From NCBI GenBank assembly GCA_963791225.1, contig CAWBRV010000008.1:1302001-1366000 (forward strand): a stretch of DNA of 64,000 bases, written 5' to 3'. The notes below the pieces were generated by a model. That model was not told the DNA's origin, did no database searches, and saw nothing but the letters and a program-made list of their open reading frames with translations. Positions 35,146 to 43,087 of the stretch are shown one piece after another. Numbering within the stretch: the stretch's first letter is position 1; every line of letters begins with the position of its first letter. Made by a program: the position numbers and the translations under genes. This DNA is from PALSA-612 sp963791225. Its GTDB lineage: Bacteria > Actinomycetota > Thermoleophilia > Gaiellales > Gaiellaceae.

Positions 35146-35803
35146 TCAAAGCATGGTCGATCCCGGGCCGGGACTCAATTCCCACACGAACGACCGGGTC
35201 CTTGATCGCGGTCACGCTCGCCGTGATCGTGGCCTGCGCCCGCCGCGGGGTCGTGAGCGGCCACGAGCCGTGGTTCGGCGTGCCGAGTGGTAGCGCGTAC
35301 ACGATGTCGTCGCTCGGCTCGAGCTGGTCGGGCGGCGGCGCGGGCGTCCGTAGCGCGGCGGCCACGTCGAGCATCCCGTAGCCCGTGTCGTCGTTCGGCA
35401 CGGGCGAGCCGAGCGGGCGCGCCGAGCGGCGCAAGAGCTCCGCAACCTGCGACGCCTGCAGGCTGGGGCGCATCGTCCAGACCCACGCGGCAGCCCCGGC
35501 GATGATGGCCGCTGCGTAGCTCGCGCCCGTGCCGGTGCCGTAGCCGCTCGGAGTCGTCGCCAGGGGCTTGGCGATCGGGATGTCGACACCCGGCGCGGCG
35601 ACGTCGATCACGGGCGACGCGCTCGAGAACTGCGCGACCGTGCCGTCCTTCGCCGTGGCAGCGACGGTGAGCACGTGCTGCAGGGTCGCCGGGTAGGCAG
35701 CGCTGGGCCCGGCCGCCGGGCGTGCACTGCTTCGGGTCGCTCCGAGGAGGAGCCCGACGACCACGAGCCCGAGCAAGCACGCAAGCGGGAATCTCGTCTT
35801 CAC
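35039..35803 (-). CDS. Half-length S8 subtilase-like protein lacking Asp and His
   Basis: A 254-residue protein with a signal peptide (FPLACLLGLVVVGLLLGA) joined directly to the back half of a subtilisin domain: ATLQHVLTVAATAKDGTVAQFSS, VAAPGVDIP and the serine box TGASYAAAIIAGAAAW. The front half, which carries the catalytic Asp and His, is absent, so it cannot work as a normal subtilase. No in-frame remnant lies upstream: a DJ-1 gene follows at 35870. Either the front half was deleted, or it is a pseudoenzyme. The last 100 bases overlap the sedolisin gene. Confidence 0.75.
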   Translation of the reverse strand: MKTRFPLACLLGLVVVGLLLGATRSSARPAAGPSAAYPATLQHVLTVAATAKDGTVAQFSSASPVIDVAAPGVDIPIAKPLATTPSGYGTGTGASYAAAIIAGAAAWVWTMRPSLQASQVAELLRRSARPLGSPVPNDDTGYGMLDVAAALRTPAPPPDQLEPSDDIVYALPLGTPNHGSWPLTTPRRAQATITASVTAIKDPVVRVGIESRPGIDHALSGDDDGPLDEGGARLRPARRRPAPASARCSTRPGG

Positions 35804-35869
35804 AAGCTGACCTGGGCTACGCGCCCGGCGGCGAATCGGATCAGACGAGCCGGCCGCTAGGCTCCGCCG

Positions 35870-36454
35870 GTGCGGATCGCGATCGTCCTGTTCGAGAACG
35901 CCGAGGAGCTCGACTGGGCCGGCCCCTGGGAGGTGCTCGCGGCCTGGGCGAAGCAGTGGCCGGAGGACGGGGTCGAGGTCTATACGGTGGCCGACTCCGC
36001 GACGCCGATCACCTGCGCGAAGGGGCTGCGCGTCCTGGCGGACTACACCTGGGACGACGCGCCCGCACCCGACGTCGTCCTCTGGCCGGGCGGCCTCGGG
36101 GCACGACAACAGCTCGGCGACGAGCGCGTGCGCGAGCGGGTCCGGTCGCTCGCCGCTGGCGACACGCTGATGACGAGCGTGTGCACGGGCTCGCTCGTCT
36201 ACGCCGACGCCGGGCTGCTCGACGGGCGGCCGGCGACGACCTACTGGGGCTCGCTCGACCGCCTCGCCGAGATCGGAAACGACGTCCGCGTCGATCGGGA
36301 GGCGCGCTTCGTCGACGACGGTGACGTGATCACCGCAGCCGGCGTCTCGGCCGGGATCGACATGGCGCTCCACCTCGTGCGGCGGTTGCACTCGGAGGGA
36401 CGCGCCCGCGACGTGCGCCGCTACATCCAGTACGACCCCGAGCCGCCGGTCTAG
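35870..36454 (+). CDS. DJ-1/PfpI-family protein
   Basis: A 194-residue protein of the class I glutamine amidotransferase-like fold. The nucleophile elbow is SVCTGS with cysteine, the Glu is in VLFENAEELDW, and the end GVSAGIDMALHLVRR is typical of the GATase1_AraC_ArgR/PfpI group without the DNA-binding part. Members include isonitrile hydratases, chaperone-like and thiol-modifying proteins; no substrate is assigned. The start GTG lies 66 bases from the divergent subtilase-like gene. Confidence 0.87.
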   Translation: MRIAIVLFENAEELDWAGPWEVLAAWAKQWPEDGVEVYTVADSATPITCAKGLRVLADYTWDDAPAPDVVLWPGGLGARQQLGDERVRERVRSLAAGDTLMTSVCTGSLVYADAGLLDGRPATTYWGSLDRLAEIGNDVRVDREARFVDDGDVITAAGVSAGIDMALHLVRRLHSEGRARDVRRYIQYDPEPPV

Positions 36455-36479
36455 ACGGCCGGTCGATAGCCTCAGCGAG

Positions 36480-37436
36480 GTGAGGTCGAGCCGTATCGCC
36501 GTGCTCGTCGTCGCGATTGCCGCCACCGGCGCGCTCGCGCTGGCTGCGACGGCCTCGAAGCCGCGGGTTCTGCTCGGTGTCCTCGGCGATCCGGGGCGCT
36601 TCCAGCAGCAGACCGGCCAGGTGTCGGACACGCGGCTCCGCATCGTCGGCTGGGGTCAGGGTGCGACGTATGGCTCGCCGTTCGCGGCACTCTTGCCGAC
36701 CATGGGCACCGTGCCGATGCTGGGTCTCTCGACCGGTCTCCAGCGCGGCGGCGAGATCACGCCGAAGCAGATTGCGCTGGGCTCCGGCGACGCCTATCTC
36801 GTCGCGATCAATCACGCCCTTCAGGCCTTTGGCAAGCGGATCTTCTTCCGCCCCTTCGCCGAGATGAACGGGCACTGGAACCCGTACAGCGCCTATAACA
36901 CGAACGGAACGGCGCGTGACTCGAGCCACACGACGGCAGTGTTCCGGGCCGCGTTCGCGCGCACGTACCTGATCGCCCACGGAGGCCCGAAGGTCGCATC
37001 CGTCCTGAAGAGTCTCGGACAACCTCCCGTCCGCGCGACGCTGTTCGCGAACCCGAATGTCCAGGTGATCTGGAACCCGCAAGGTGCAGGGAGTCCCGAC
37101 GTCGCCGGCAACTCCGCGGCCGCGTACTACCCCGGTGACAGCTACGTCGACGTCGTCGGTGACGATGTCTACGACATCGGCTTCCGGCCCGACTGGACGG
37201 ACGCCGAAGCGCTCTATCAGGCTCACCCGGCCAAGCCGTTCGCGTTCCCCGAATGGGCTCCGTGGGACATCGACGACCCGGGGTTCGTCGCGCACATGGC
37301 CACGTTCGTGAAGACGCACAGCCGGACGATCCTGATCTCGTACTACGCCGGCCTGCCGGGCTCGGTCTTCGACCTGGCGAAGAAGCCGAAGTCGCTCGCC
37401 GCCTATCGCTCGCTGATCGCCCCGCTCAACCGGTAG
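36480..37436 (+). CDS. Secreted GH26-like glycoside hydrolase
   Basis: A 318-residue exported TIM-barrel protein. A signal helix (IAVLVVAIAATGALALAATA) precedes the barrel. FFRPFAEMNGHWNPY matches the acid/base strand of GH26 mannanases, and FAFPEWAPWD the nucleophile strand, with VIWNPQGAG between them. The family cuts beta-mannans or mixed-linked glucans; here only the fold and the two glutamates support this, and the substrate is unproven. It follows the DJ-1 gene by 25 bases and is followed by tRNA-His. Confidence 0.78.
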   Translation: MRSSRIAVLVVAIAATGALALAATASKPRVLLGVLGDPGRFQQQTGQVSDTRLRIVGWGQGATYGSPFAALLPTMGTVPMLGLSTGLQRGGEITPKQIALGSGDAYLVAINHALQAFGKRIFFRPFAEMNGHWNPYSAYNTNGTARDSSHTTAVFRAAFARTYLIAHGGPKVASVLKSLGQPPVRATLFANPNVQVIWNPQGAGSPDVAGNSAAAYYPGDSYVDVVGDDVYDIGFRPDWTDAEALYQAHPAKPFAFPEWAPWDIDDPGFVAHMATFVKTHSRTILISYYAGLPGSVFDLAKKPKSLAAYRSLIAPLNR

Positions 37437-37474
37437 AGGGGCCGCTCCGCCACCCGGTATGCTGGCCGCAGCGA

Positions 37475-37548
37475 GGTGGTCGTAGCTCAGCTGGTAGAGC
37501 CCCGGGTTGTGGACCCGGTGGTCGCGGGTTCGAGTCCCGTCGGCCACC
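37475..37548 (+). tRNA. tRNA-His(GTG)
   Basis: The acceptor GTGGTCG pairs with CGGCCAC, with the extra G-1 (37475) opposite discriminator C73 (37548), the mark of tRNA-His. The anticodon stem CCGGG/CCCGG closes a loop with GTG, and the T arm is GCGGG-TTCGAGT-CCCGT. Confidence 0.96.
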
Positions 37549-37668
37549 CCTCGGTTCTCACACTTCCCTAACGAATTTGCGAGCGATTTACGGTCGGGCC
37601 GCCCGGCCCTTACGCCCGCGCCGCATGCTGATTCTCGGTTCGTGCAATCCACAAAAGGAGTCTGAGCT

Positions 37669-38346
37669 GTGAAGACTGGATGGAAACGAGGATTTGGCGT
37701 CGTCGCCGTGGCCGCGGCGGCACTGGTGGTTGCGGGGGGTGCGGTTGCCGTCGCCGATGCGGCACACGGCAAGGCCGCCAAGCGCCACGTCGCGAAGCGG
37801 CTCGTCCGGGCCGGCGTCCACGCCGACGTGACACTGATCCGCGCCGACGGCACCACGGATGCGTTCGCCGTCGATCGTGGAAAGGTGAGCACGTCATCCT
37901 CGACGTCGCTGACTCTTCAGCGCCCCGACGGAAAGACCGTCACCGTGTCGCTGACGACCAGCACGATCGTCCGCGGGACGATCACGGCCAACCGGCGGGT
38001 GCTCGTGTTCTCGCGCAACGGTGTCGCGTTCAGGGTCGCCGCGCCGGGCAGGATGCTCGCGCCGGCGACGATGCCTGCCGCCGCGTCGAAGTCGCCGATC
38101 GTCCACCTGCAGGCGAGCTTCGTGCGCGCCGACGGCTCGACCGGCACTGCCGCGCTCGACCGCGGCCAGGTGACGGCTTCGTCGAGCACGTCGCTCACGA
38201 TCAAGCGCGCCGACGGCAAGAGCGTCACGTTCACGATCTCTGCGGGCGTCCACGTTCGCGGCAAGCTCGCGGTCGGGGGCAAGGCCCTCGTCCTCTCGCG
38301 GGACGGCGCCGTCGTTCGTGTGCTGGCTCGCCCGGCCTCGGCCTAG
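37669..38346 (+). CDS. Exported two-repeat beta protein (DUF5666-like)
   Basis: A 225-residue exported protein: signal peptide (FGVVAVAAAALVVAGGAVAVADA) and two copies of a domain of about 75 residues. Each copy begins with a RADG-containing strand, runs through DRGxVxxSSSTSLTxxRxDGKxVT and ends with VRG...VLxxRxGxxxRV. This is the pattern of small OB-like DUF5666 repeats. Such proteins are of unknown function. AAAGGAG lies before the GTG start at 37669. A strong terminator follows. Confidence 0.8.
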   Translation: MKTGWKRGFGVVAVAAAALVVAGGAVAVADAAHGKAAKRHVAKRLVRAGVHADVTLIRADGTTDAFAVDRGKVSTSSSTSLTLQRPDGKTVTVSLTTSTIVRGTITANRRVLVFSRNGVAFRVAAPGRMLAPATMPAAASKSPIVHLQASFVRADGSTGTAALDRGQVTASSSTSLTIKRADGKSVTFTISAGVHVRGKLAVGGKALVLSRDGAVVRVLARPASA

Positions 38347-38357
38347 TTCGCGCAACA

Positions 38358-38390
38358 GGAGCCCGGCCTGCGAGGGGCCGGCCGGGCTCC
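38358..38390 (+). terminator. Terminator after the two-repeat protein gene
   Basis: GGAGCCCGGCC and a GGCCGGGCTCC-type arm form a long GC-rich hairpin twelve bases after the stop. It separates this gene from tRNA-Arg(TCG). Confidence 0.75.
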
Positions 38391-38394
38391 CTGC

Positions 38395-40212
38395 CTACAC
38401 TGCGGCGGGGCCCCGTAGCTCAGCGGATAGAGCGGCAGACTTCGAATCTGCGTGCGGTGGTTCGACTCCACCCGGGGCCACCATAGTCTCGTAATTCAAA
38501 CCGCGGCCTCGAAGAGGCCGGGTGGTCCCGGAGGCGCTGGCGACGAGGTCGCGGGCGCCTTCCTCGGTGGACGACGTTTCCCATTTCCCCGAGTCGGGCT
38601 CGTGCGTCTGGGAGGACGCTTGCGGCGCGCGGGCGGCTGCGAGCTGTCGAACCTCTGGGCTGAGCAGGACCTTGAACGGCTCGGCGAGCTGGCTGGAGAT
38701 GTCTCCGTCTTCGTCGATGTAGATGTGTGTGAACAGCACTTGGTTGAGCTGGCGGCGGACCGAGTCGGCTGCGGTGATGTAGGCGGCTTGCGCGTTGGTG
38801 GCTAGGGCAAGTGCGTTCTTGAGGTTGGTGTCGGTGAGCTCGTGTTGGTGGTCGGTTGCGGCGAGTCTCTGATCGATCTGGGCGAGCGCGTCGCGGATCC
38901 GGGTCTGCTCGCTCTTGAGCAGGTCGAGTGGAACGGCGTCGGCATAGTGGGCTTGGAGAAGCTTCGCGCGTTCGTCGAGAAGTCGACGTTGGCGCTTCAG
39001 TAGCTTCCCTCGTTCAACCGCGGCCTCTGCACGGTGCGCGGCGAGTTCTTGGCTTAGCGCTCGTTCGAGCGCGTCCCGTTCGTCGGCGGTTAGTTCGTGG
39101 ATGGCGTAGTGCTCGATGATCTTTTGCTCAATGGTGTCGATGAGGACGGCTTTGAAGGTGCAGTCGGTGCGTTTGTTGTGTCGGCCGGAGCAGACGAAGT
39201 ACGGGTAGATGCGCCCGGATCGGCTGCGGGCGTTGGTGATGATCAGGCGTTTGCCGCAGTCGGGGTTGCCGCAGTAGACGGAGCCTTTGAGGTAGTGGTT
39301 GTGGATGCGGGGCCGGTCGCCGGCCTTGCTGTGGGCGGCGAGGGTGTCTTGGACGCGTTGCCAGGTTTGCTCGCTGATCAGTGGTTCGTGGCGGCCGTGG
39401 TAGTCGCCGCCGCGGTAGCGGACGATCCCTTTGTAGTAGGGGTGCTGGAGCAGCTTGTGCAGGTGCGAGAGGTAGAGCGGTCGGGAAGGCCGTTTTGCTG
39501 TGGGCGTGGTCTCTAGCCCCTGCTCTGTCAGCTCGTCCAGCAGGCGCTGCACTGACCAGCCCCCGGTCGCGTAGCTCTCGAACGCCCACTTCATCAACGG
39601 GCCGCGCACTGGATCGATCTCAACTGTGCGGACCTCGTGGCCGTTCTCGATCCGACGGATGTTCAGGTAGCCGAGCGGCGCTTTGCCGACCGTGCCGCCA
39701 TTCTGGGCTTTCTGGACGAGGCCTTTCATGACCTCGTTCGCCAGGTTGCGCGAGTAGAACTCGGCGATCGAGCTCATAATCCCGTGCAGCAGGATCCCTG
39801 AGGGTGTTTCGTCGATGTTCTCGGAGCAGGAGACGAGAGTCGCGCCGGCTGCCTTGATGGCGACGGTGATCTCGACGTCGTCGGCGCGGTTGCGGGCGAG
39901 GCGGTCGACTTTGTGGACGATCACGTATTCGACCTGGCTGGCCTTGATGTAAGTGAGCAGGCGTTGCAGCTCGGGCCGGTCGGCGTTGCGGGCGCTCTCT
40001 CCACGGTCGACGAACTCCTCCACGACAACAGCTCCGAGAGCGCTGGCCTTGCGTTTGCAGGCCTCCCGCTGGGCGGGGATTGAGTATCCCTCTGGATCGC
40101 CGTCTCGCTGGGCCTGTTCCTTGGTCGAGACCCGTAAATAGAGAACGGCCCCGAGTGAGCCGTTCTGTCCGTCTTCGGACCGTGAAGAACCGTTGACGCC
40201 CTGAGAGGTCAT
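38395..40212 (-). CDS. Large serine recombinase (integrase)
   Basis: A 605-residue serine recombinase. The resolvase domain (about 20-170) has the nucleophile in YLRVSTKEQ and the conserved HKVDRLARN and FYSRNLANEV; the recombinase domain (about 190-300) and zinc ribbon (CGNPDCGKRL ... CSGRHNKRTDC) follow, then a coiled coil (about 380-450). The last 30 or so residues, APGGVEPPHADSKSAALS and beyond, are antisense of tRNA-Arg(TCG), so the C-terminus is set by the chromosome after integration. The ATG overlaps the immA-like stop by four bases. Confidence 0.9.
   Translation of the reverse strand: MTSQGVNGSSRSEDGQNGSLGAVLYLRVSTKEQAQRDGDPEGYSIPAQREACKRKASALGAVVVEEFVDRGESARNADRPELQRLLTYIKASQVEYVIVHKVDRLARNRADDVEITVAIKAAGATLVSCSENIDETPSGILLHGIMSSIAEFYSRNLANEVMKGLVQKAQNGGTVGKAPLGYLNIRRIENGHEVRTVEIDPVRGPLMKWAFESYATGGWSVQRLLDELTEQGLETTPTAKRPSRPLYLSHLHKLLQHPYYKGIVRYRGGDYHGRHEPLISEQTWQRVQDTLAAHSKAGDRPRIHNHYLKGSVYCGNPDCGKRLIITNARSRSGRIYPYFVCSGRHNKRTDCTFKAVLIDTIEQKIIEHYAIHELTADERDALERALSQELAAHRAEAAVERGKLLKRQRRLLDERAKLLQAHYADAVPLDLLKSEQTRIRDALAQIDQRLAATDHQHELTDTNLKNALALATNAQAAYITAADSVRRQLNQVLFTHIYIDEDGDISSQLAEPFKVLLSPEVRQLAAARAPQASSQTHEPDSGKWETSSTEEGARDLVASASGTTRPLRGRGLNYETMVAPGGVEPPHADSKSAALSAELRGPAAV
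38409..38483 (+). tRNA. tRNA-Arg(TCG), attachment site of the large element
   Basis: GGCCCCG pairs with CGGGGCC, the anticodon stem GCAGA/TCTGC closes loop CTTCGAA with TCG, and the T arm is GGTGG-TTCGACT-CCACC. CCA is encoded (38481-38483). A serine recombinase gene on the other strand reads through it, which marks its 3' end as the likely integration point. Confidence 0.95.
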
Positions 40213-40859
40213 TGGCGCTCTCCGCTGACGGCTGCTGGGCCGAGCGAATGTCTTGCTCTGCTCGGTCTGGGCACTGTCTGAAACCGCCGGCTACATCGCG
40301 GCGGGCGTTCAGTGAGCCCGAGTTGGTCGAGTCGGTAGCGCAGCGCTGCCGGACTGACTCGGAGTCTGGCGGCGAGGCCGTCGATCGACTGTTGCGGTTG
40401 GAACCAGAAGCCCTTGACGACCCGCTTGGGCATCAGCAGGCAGGCAGCGAAGTAGTCAGCGACGCGCTCTGCCTGAACGGCTGCCGTCTGAAAGGTCGTG
40501 TCTCGGTACATGTAGTGCTTGGTGGTGTGGTCGATGACGTGCTTGAACTCGTGCATCAGGCTGAAGCGCTGTCGGAGCGGGTGCTCGTCGGCGCTGAGGG
40601 TGATCAGCCAGTTGCGTCCGTCCCAGTGGGCGGCGCCGGAGATCGGCAGGTTCGTCTCGCGCACGACCTTGATCCGTGGCAGCTCGCTGACGATCTCGCT
40701 CGGAACAGGCCCGGACGGGATCTGGAAGTGCTCAAGCAGGCGGTTGGCCTGAAGCTCGGCGATCCGGAGCGCTTCGTAAGAGCTGAGCGGTCGGCGTGGT
40801 ACGAGTCCGCGTAGGTGGGCGAGCACGCTCCGCTCGGTCTGGGTTGTGGTGTTGTGCAT
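40209..40859 (-). CDS. ImmA/IrrE-type zinc metallopeptidase
   Basis: A 216-residue protein with the zinc motif HEFKH (residue about 104; HExxH) in SLMHEFKHVIDH, and the downstream ERVADYFAACLLMP helix with the third metal ligand region. The C-terminal part is a short helix-turn-helix-like segment (SIDGLAARLRVSPAALRYRLDQLGL). ImmA-type proteases cut an ImmR-type repressor after DNA damage or signalling and switch on excision of ICEs such as ICEBs1. Here it lies between the repressor gene and the recombinase, which suits that role. Confidence 0.87.
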   Translation of the reverse strand: MHNTTTQTERSVLAHLRGLVPRRPLSSYEALRIAELQANRLLEHFQIPSGPVPSEIVSELPRIKVVRETNLPISGAAHWDGRNWLITLSADEHPLRQRFSLMHEFKHVIDHTTKHYMYRDTTFQTAAVQAERVADYFAACLLMPKRVVKGFWFQPQQSIDGLAARLRVSPAALRYRLDQLGLTERPPRCSRRFQTVPRPSRARHSLGPAAVSGERQ

Positions 40860-40889
40860 GTTCGCCTCCTTTCTTTGGCTTAGTGCTTG

Positions 40890-41276
40890 CTATGGCTGTT
40901 CGTCTTCGCCTTCGCGGGGTCCGCTGGCGTCGTAGCCGTGCTTCTTCGCGATGCGGGCGAACGCTGTGTCGAGGTCTTTGATCGCCTTTTGGGGCATGCC
41001 TCGGTACTTGGTGCGCAGGTAGGGCTGGAAGCTGGGTAGGTTCTCTGGGACGGCGTAGTCGGCCATCGCGTAGACGTCGGCTAGTTCGATCCCGAGTACG
41101 TCGGCGATCCGGGCCAGTTTGTCGGGCGCCGGTGCCGAGAAGGCTCCCTGCTCGAGCCGGACGATCGTGGTGTCACTCATGCCCGCCTGCTTGCCAAGTT
41201 GGATCGTCGATAATCCGGCTTCTTGGCGCTTGGCGCGTAGCCAGCGACCGAGCCGCTTGGCGTGTTTCTTGTCCAT
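40890..41276 (-). CDS. XRE-family repressor (ImmR-like)
   Basis: A 128-residue protein with an N-terminal helix-turn-helix (LRAKRQEAGLSTIQLGKQAGMSDTTIVRLEQG, residues about 13-45) and a C-terminal part that could be the protease site. It is directly upstream of the ImmA-type gene (30 bases apart) and likely represses the recombinase operon until cleaved. A palindrome, CTGCGTAAACGCAG, lies 40 bases upstream of its start. The same palindrome type occurs before the transfer operon. Confidence 0.85.
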   Translation of the reverse strand: MDKKHAKRLGRWLRAKRQEAGLSTIQLGKQAGMSDTTIVRLEQGAFSAPAPDKLARIADVLGIELADVYAMADYAVPENLPSFQPYLRTKYRGMPQKAIKDLDTAFARIAKKHGYDASGPREGEDEQP

Positions 41277-41315
41277 TAGGTGCTCCGTTTAGCACTTTCT
41301 AGTATGGCATAGGTC

Positions 41316-41329
41316 CTGCGTAAACGCAG
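41316..41329. promoter_or_regulatory. Operator-like palindrome before the repressor operon
   Basis: CTGCGTAAACGCAG is a perfect inverted repeat 40 bases before the repressor start. It lies in an AT-rich stretch (41290-41460) that must hold the promoter. It matches the palindromes at 46498-46517 and 46538-46551. Confidence 0.65.
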
Positions 41330-41461
41330 CACTTTGTCGGGTATTTCACAACATGTGATGTGTGTGCAGATGTACAAGTAATCTTTGTAAATAGGAGAAC
41401 TTCTTTGGCCACTATTATACTTTAACTCTATGATCGAATTCAAATCGTGGAAAGTGAGTGT

Positions 41462-41492
41462 GGTGACCCGGATGCTGTGCATCCGGGTCACC
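41462..41492 (-). terminator. Terminator after the 41507 gene
   Basis: GGTGACCCGGATGC and GCATCCGGGTCACC form a fourteen-pair perfect stem with loop TGT, fifteen bases after the stop of the minus-strand coiled-coil gene. It separates that operon from the repressor promoter. Confidence 0.8.
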
Positions 41493-41506
41493 GTTCCATC
41501 CTGCGG

Positions 41507-41881
41507 CTAGGCGCTGAGGGCGTCGATCTTGGCCTGGATCGAGGCCTTGCGCTCCTCGGCGCTGTCGCGGAGGTGTTCGTAGTTGGCTGTGGTTTCGTCG
41601 ACGCGGGTCTGGGCGGCGGCGATCTCGGCGTCGATGCTGGTGATCGCCCTGGTCAGGACGATCACCGCTGATTCGATCGCGTCTTCGGTCGTCGTCTCCC
41701 GCTTGCTGCGGGCCCGCGGAGTGCTCGTGCCGGTGGTGCGGGTGTGGGCGTAGTAGGCGCCGCGGATCGAGTTGAACGGCTGTTCGTACTCGGCGGCGAG
41801 CTGCCGGAAAGCGTCGGCCTTCCGAACGCCCGAGGCCACCAGGGCCTCCACTCGCTCGTACACCTCTTGAGCCTTGGTCAT
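41507..41881 (-). CDS. Element protein with C-terminal coiled coil
   Basis: A 124-residue protein starting at ATG 41881 behind AAGGAGG (spacing about 8). The N-terminal half (AQEVYERVEALVASGVRKADAFRQLAAEYEQPFNSIRGAYY) looks like a helix-turn-helix domain of the kind that recruits to DNA, and the C-terminal half is a coiled coil. No family was recognised. It is the last gene of the minus-strand transfer operon, 99 bases after the methyltransferase, and may be an accessory DNA-binding protein. Confidence 0.7.
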   Translation of the reverse strand: MTKAQEVYERVEALVASGVRKADAFRQLAAEYEQPFNSIRGAYYAHTRTTGTSTPRARSKRETTTEDAIESAVIVLTRAITSIDAEIAAAQTRVDETTANYEHLRDSAEERKASIQAKIDALSA

Positions 41882-41980
41882 GGCTCGTACCTCCTTGTGG
41901 GAGAGATGGATGGCTAGGCGGCAGGCAGGAACCCCGATCCGGGTTCCCGCCCACCGTTCCGCCATCGCACCCGCGCAAGC

Positions 41981-43087
41981 TCATCCCGCCGGCTGCTCGC
42001 GCTGCGCCGCCTCATCACGGCTTCGCTCTGACCGGGCCGCCTTGATGCGATCTTCCGCCAGCTTGGCGTAGACCGGGTTCAGCTCGATACCGAGCCAGTC
42101 GCGGCCGTGCCGCTCGGCGACCAGGCCGACCGTGCCGGCGCCGAAGAACGGATCGAGCACGACGCCCGGTCGACTGGCAGCTTGGCAGCGGCAATCCGGT
42201 TGCAGCGGACCGCGTTGACGCCTGACCGTGTAGTGCAGCCGATAGCGCAGCACATGGCTTTCAGCGCGCTGTGGTCGGCGCGTCTTGACCTCGTCTCGCC
42301 AGGACCGGGTCGGCCGTCGGTACGGCACGCCGCACTGCTCGCAGATCTGCTCCGGGCAAGTCGCGAGCAAGGGCCGCTCGACGAGCGCTGGCGGGAAGGT
42401 CGCGAAGTGCTGGCCCGGGAAGCTGGCGCTGGCGATCGGCCAGACATCGCCCGGGTTCTTGCCCAACCAATGGCCAACCACACCCCGTGCCTTCTGGGCC
42501 GCGAGACCAAGGTTCCCGCCGCCGGGCTGCCGCCAACCTGGTGCCGAGGCGTCAGCTGGCGGATAGGCCCGTCCGTTGCGACTACTGGTCGAGCTGCGGT
42601 GCGGCAGGCGGATACCGTCGAGGTCGAAGAAATAGTGCGGTGAGCGGACGAGGAAGTAGACGACGTCGTAACTGTTCGTCAGCCGGTCCTTGACTGCGTG
42701 CGGCATCGGGTTGGTCTTGGCCCAGATGATCTTGTTGCGGACGATCCAGCCGTCGTCGGCCAGCCCGATCAGCAGCCGCTCCGGTGCCAGCAACAGGCCC
42801 TTCGGCGGCGAGCCATAACGTAGATGCCGTGAGTAGGTGTCGCCGAGGTTGAGCCACAGCGAGCCGGTCGGCTTCAGCACCCGCGTCAGTCCGTGCAGGA
42901 TCAGACGCAGCTCGTCGACCCAATCGCTGACGCTGGCCTCGAGCCCGAGCTGATCCGAGACCCCGTAGTCGCGCAGCTGGTAGTACGGCGGGCTGGTGAT
43001 GATGCAGTCGACCGAGGCGTCCGGGATATCGGCGAGCCGGTCGCGGACATCGCCGATCAGAATCTGGTTGCGCAGCTGCAGGCTCAT
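41981..43087 (-). CDS. Beta-class site-specific DNA methyltransferase
   Basis: A 368-residue methyltransferase. Motif IV is TSPPYY (residues about 30-35) and motif I near the C-terminus is DPFFGAGTVGL, the order typical of beta-class N4-cytosine or N6-adenine enzymes. A zinc-ribbon insert (CPEQICEQCGVPYRR ... DCRCQ) lies between, as in many phage and ICE enzymes. No restriction gene is adjacent, so it probably guards the element's DNA against host restriction. The ATG 43087 overlaps the stop of the upstream replication-relaxation gene by four bases. Confidence 0.9.
   Translation of the reverse strand: MSLQLRNQILIGDVRDRLADIPDASVDCIITSPPYYQLRDYGVSDQLGLEASVSDWVDELRLILHGLTRVLKPTGSLWLNLGDTYSRHLRYGSPPKGLLLAPERLLIGLADDGWIVRNKIIWAKTNPMPHAVKDRLTNSYDVVYFLVRSPHYFFDLDGIRLPHRSSTSSRNGRAYPPADASAPGWRQPGGGNLGLAAQKARGVVGHWLGKNPGDVWPIASASFPGQHFATFPPALVERPLLATCPEQICEQCGVPYRRPTRSWRDEVKTRRPQRAESHVLRYRLHYTVRRQRGPLQPDCRCQAASRPGVVLDPFFGAGTVGLVAERHGRDWLGIELNPVYAKLAEDRIKAARSERSRDEAAQREQPAG

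Noticed and set aside
38484..38520. Short hairpin CGGCCTC-GAA-GAGGCCG as att arm
   Set aside because: It lies inside the recombinase coding frame and no matching copy elsewhere supports a recombination role.
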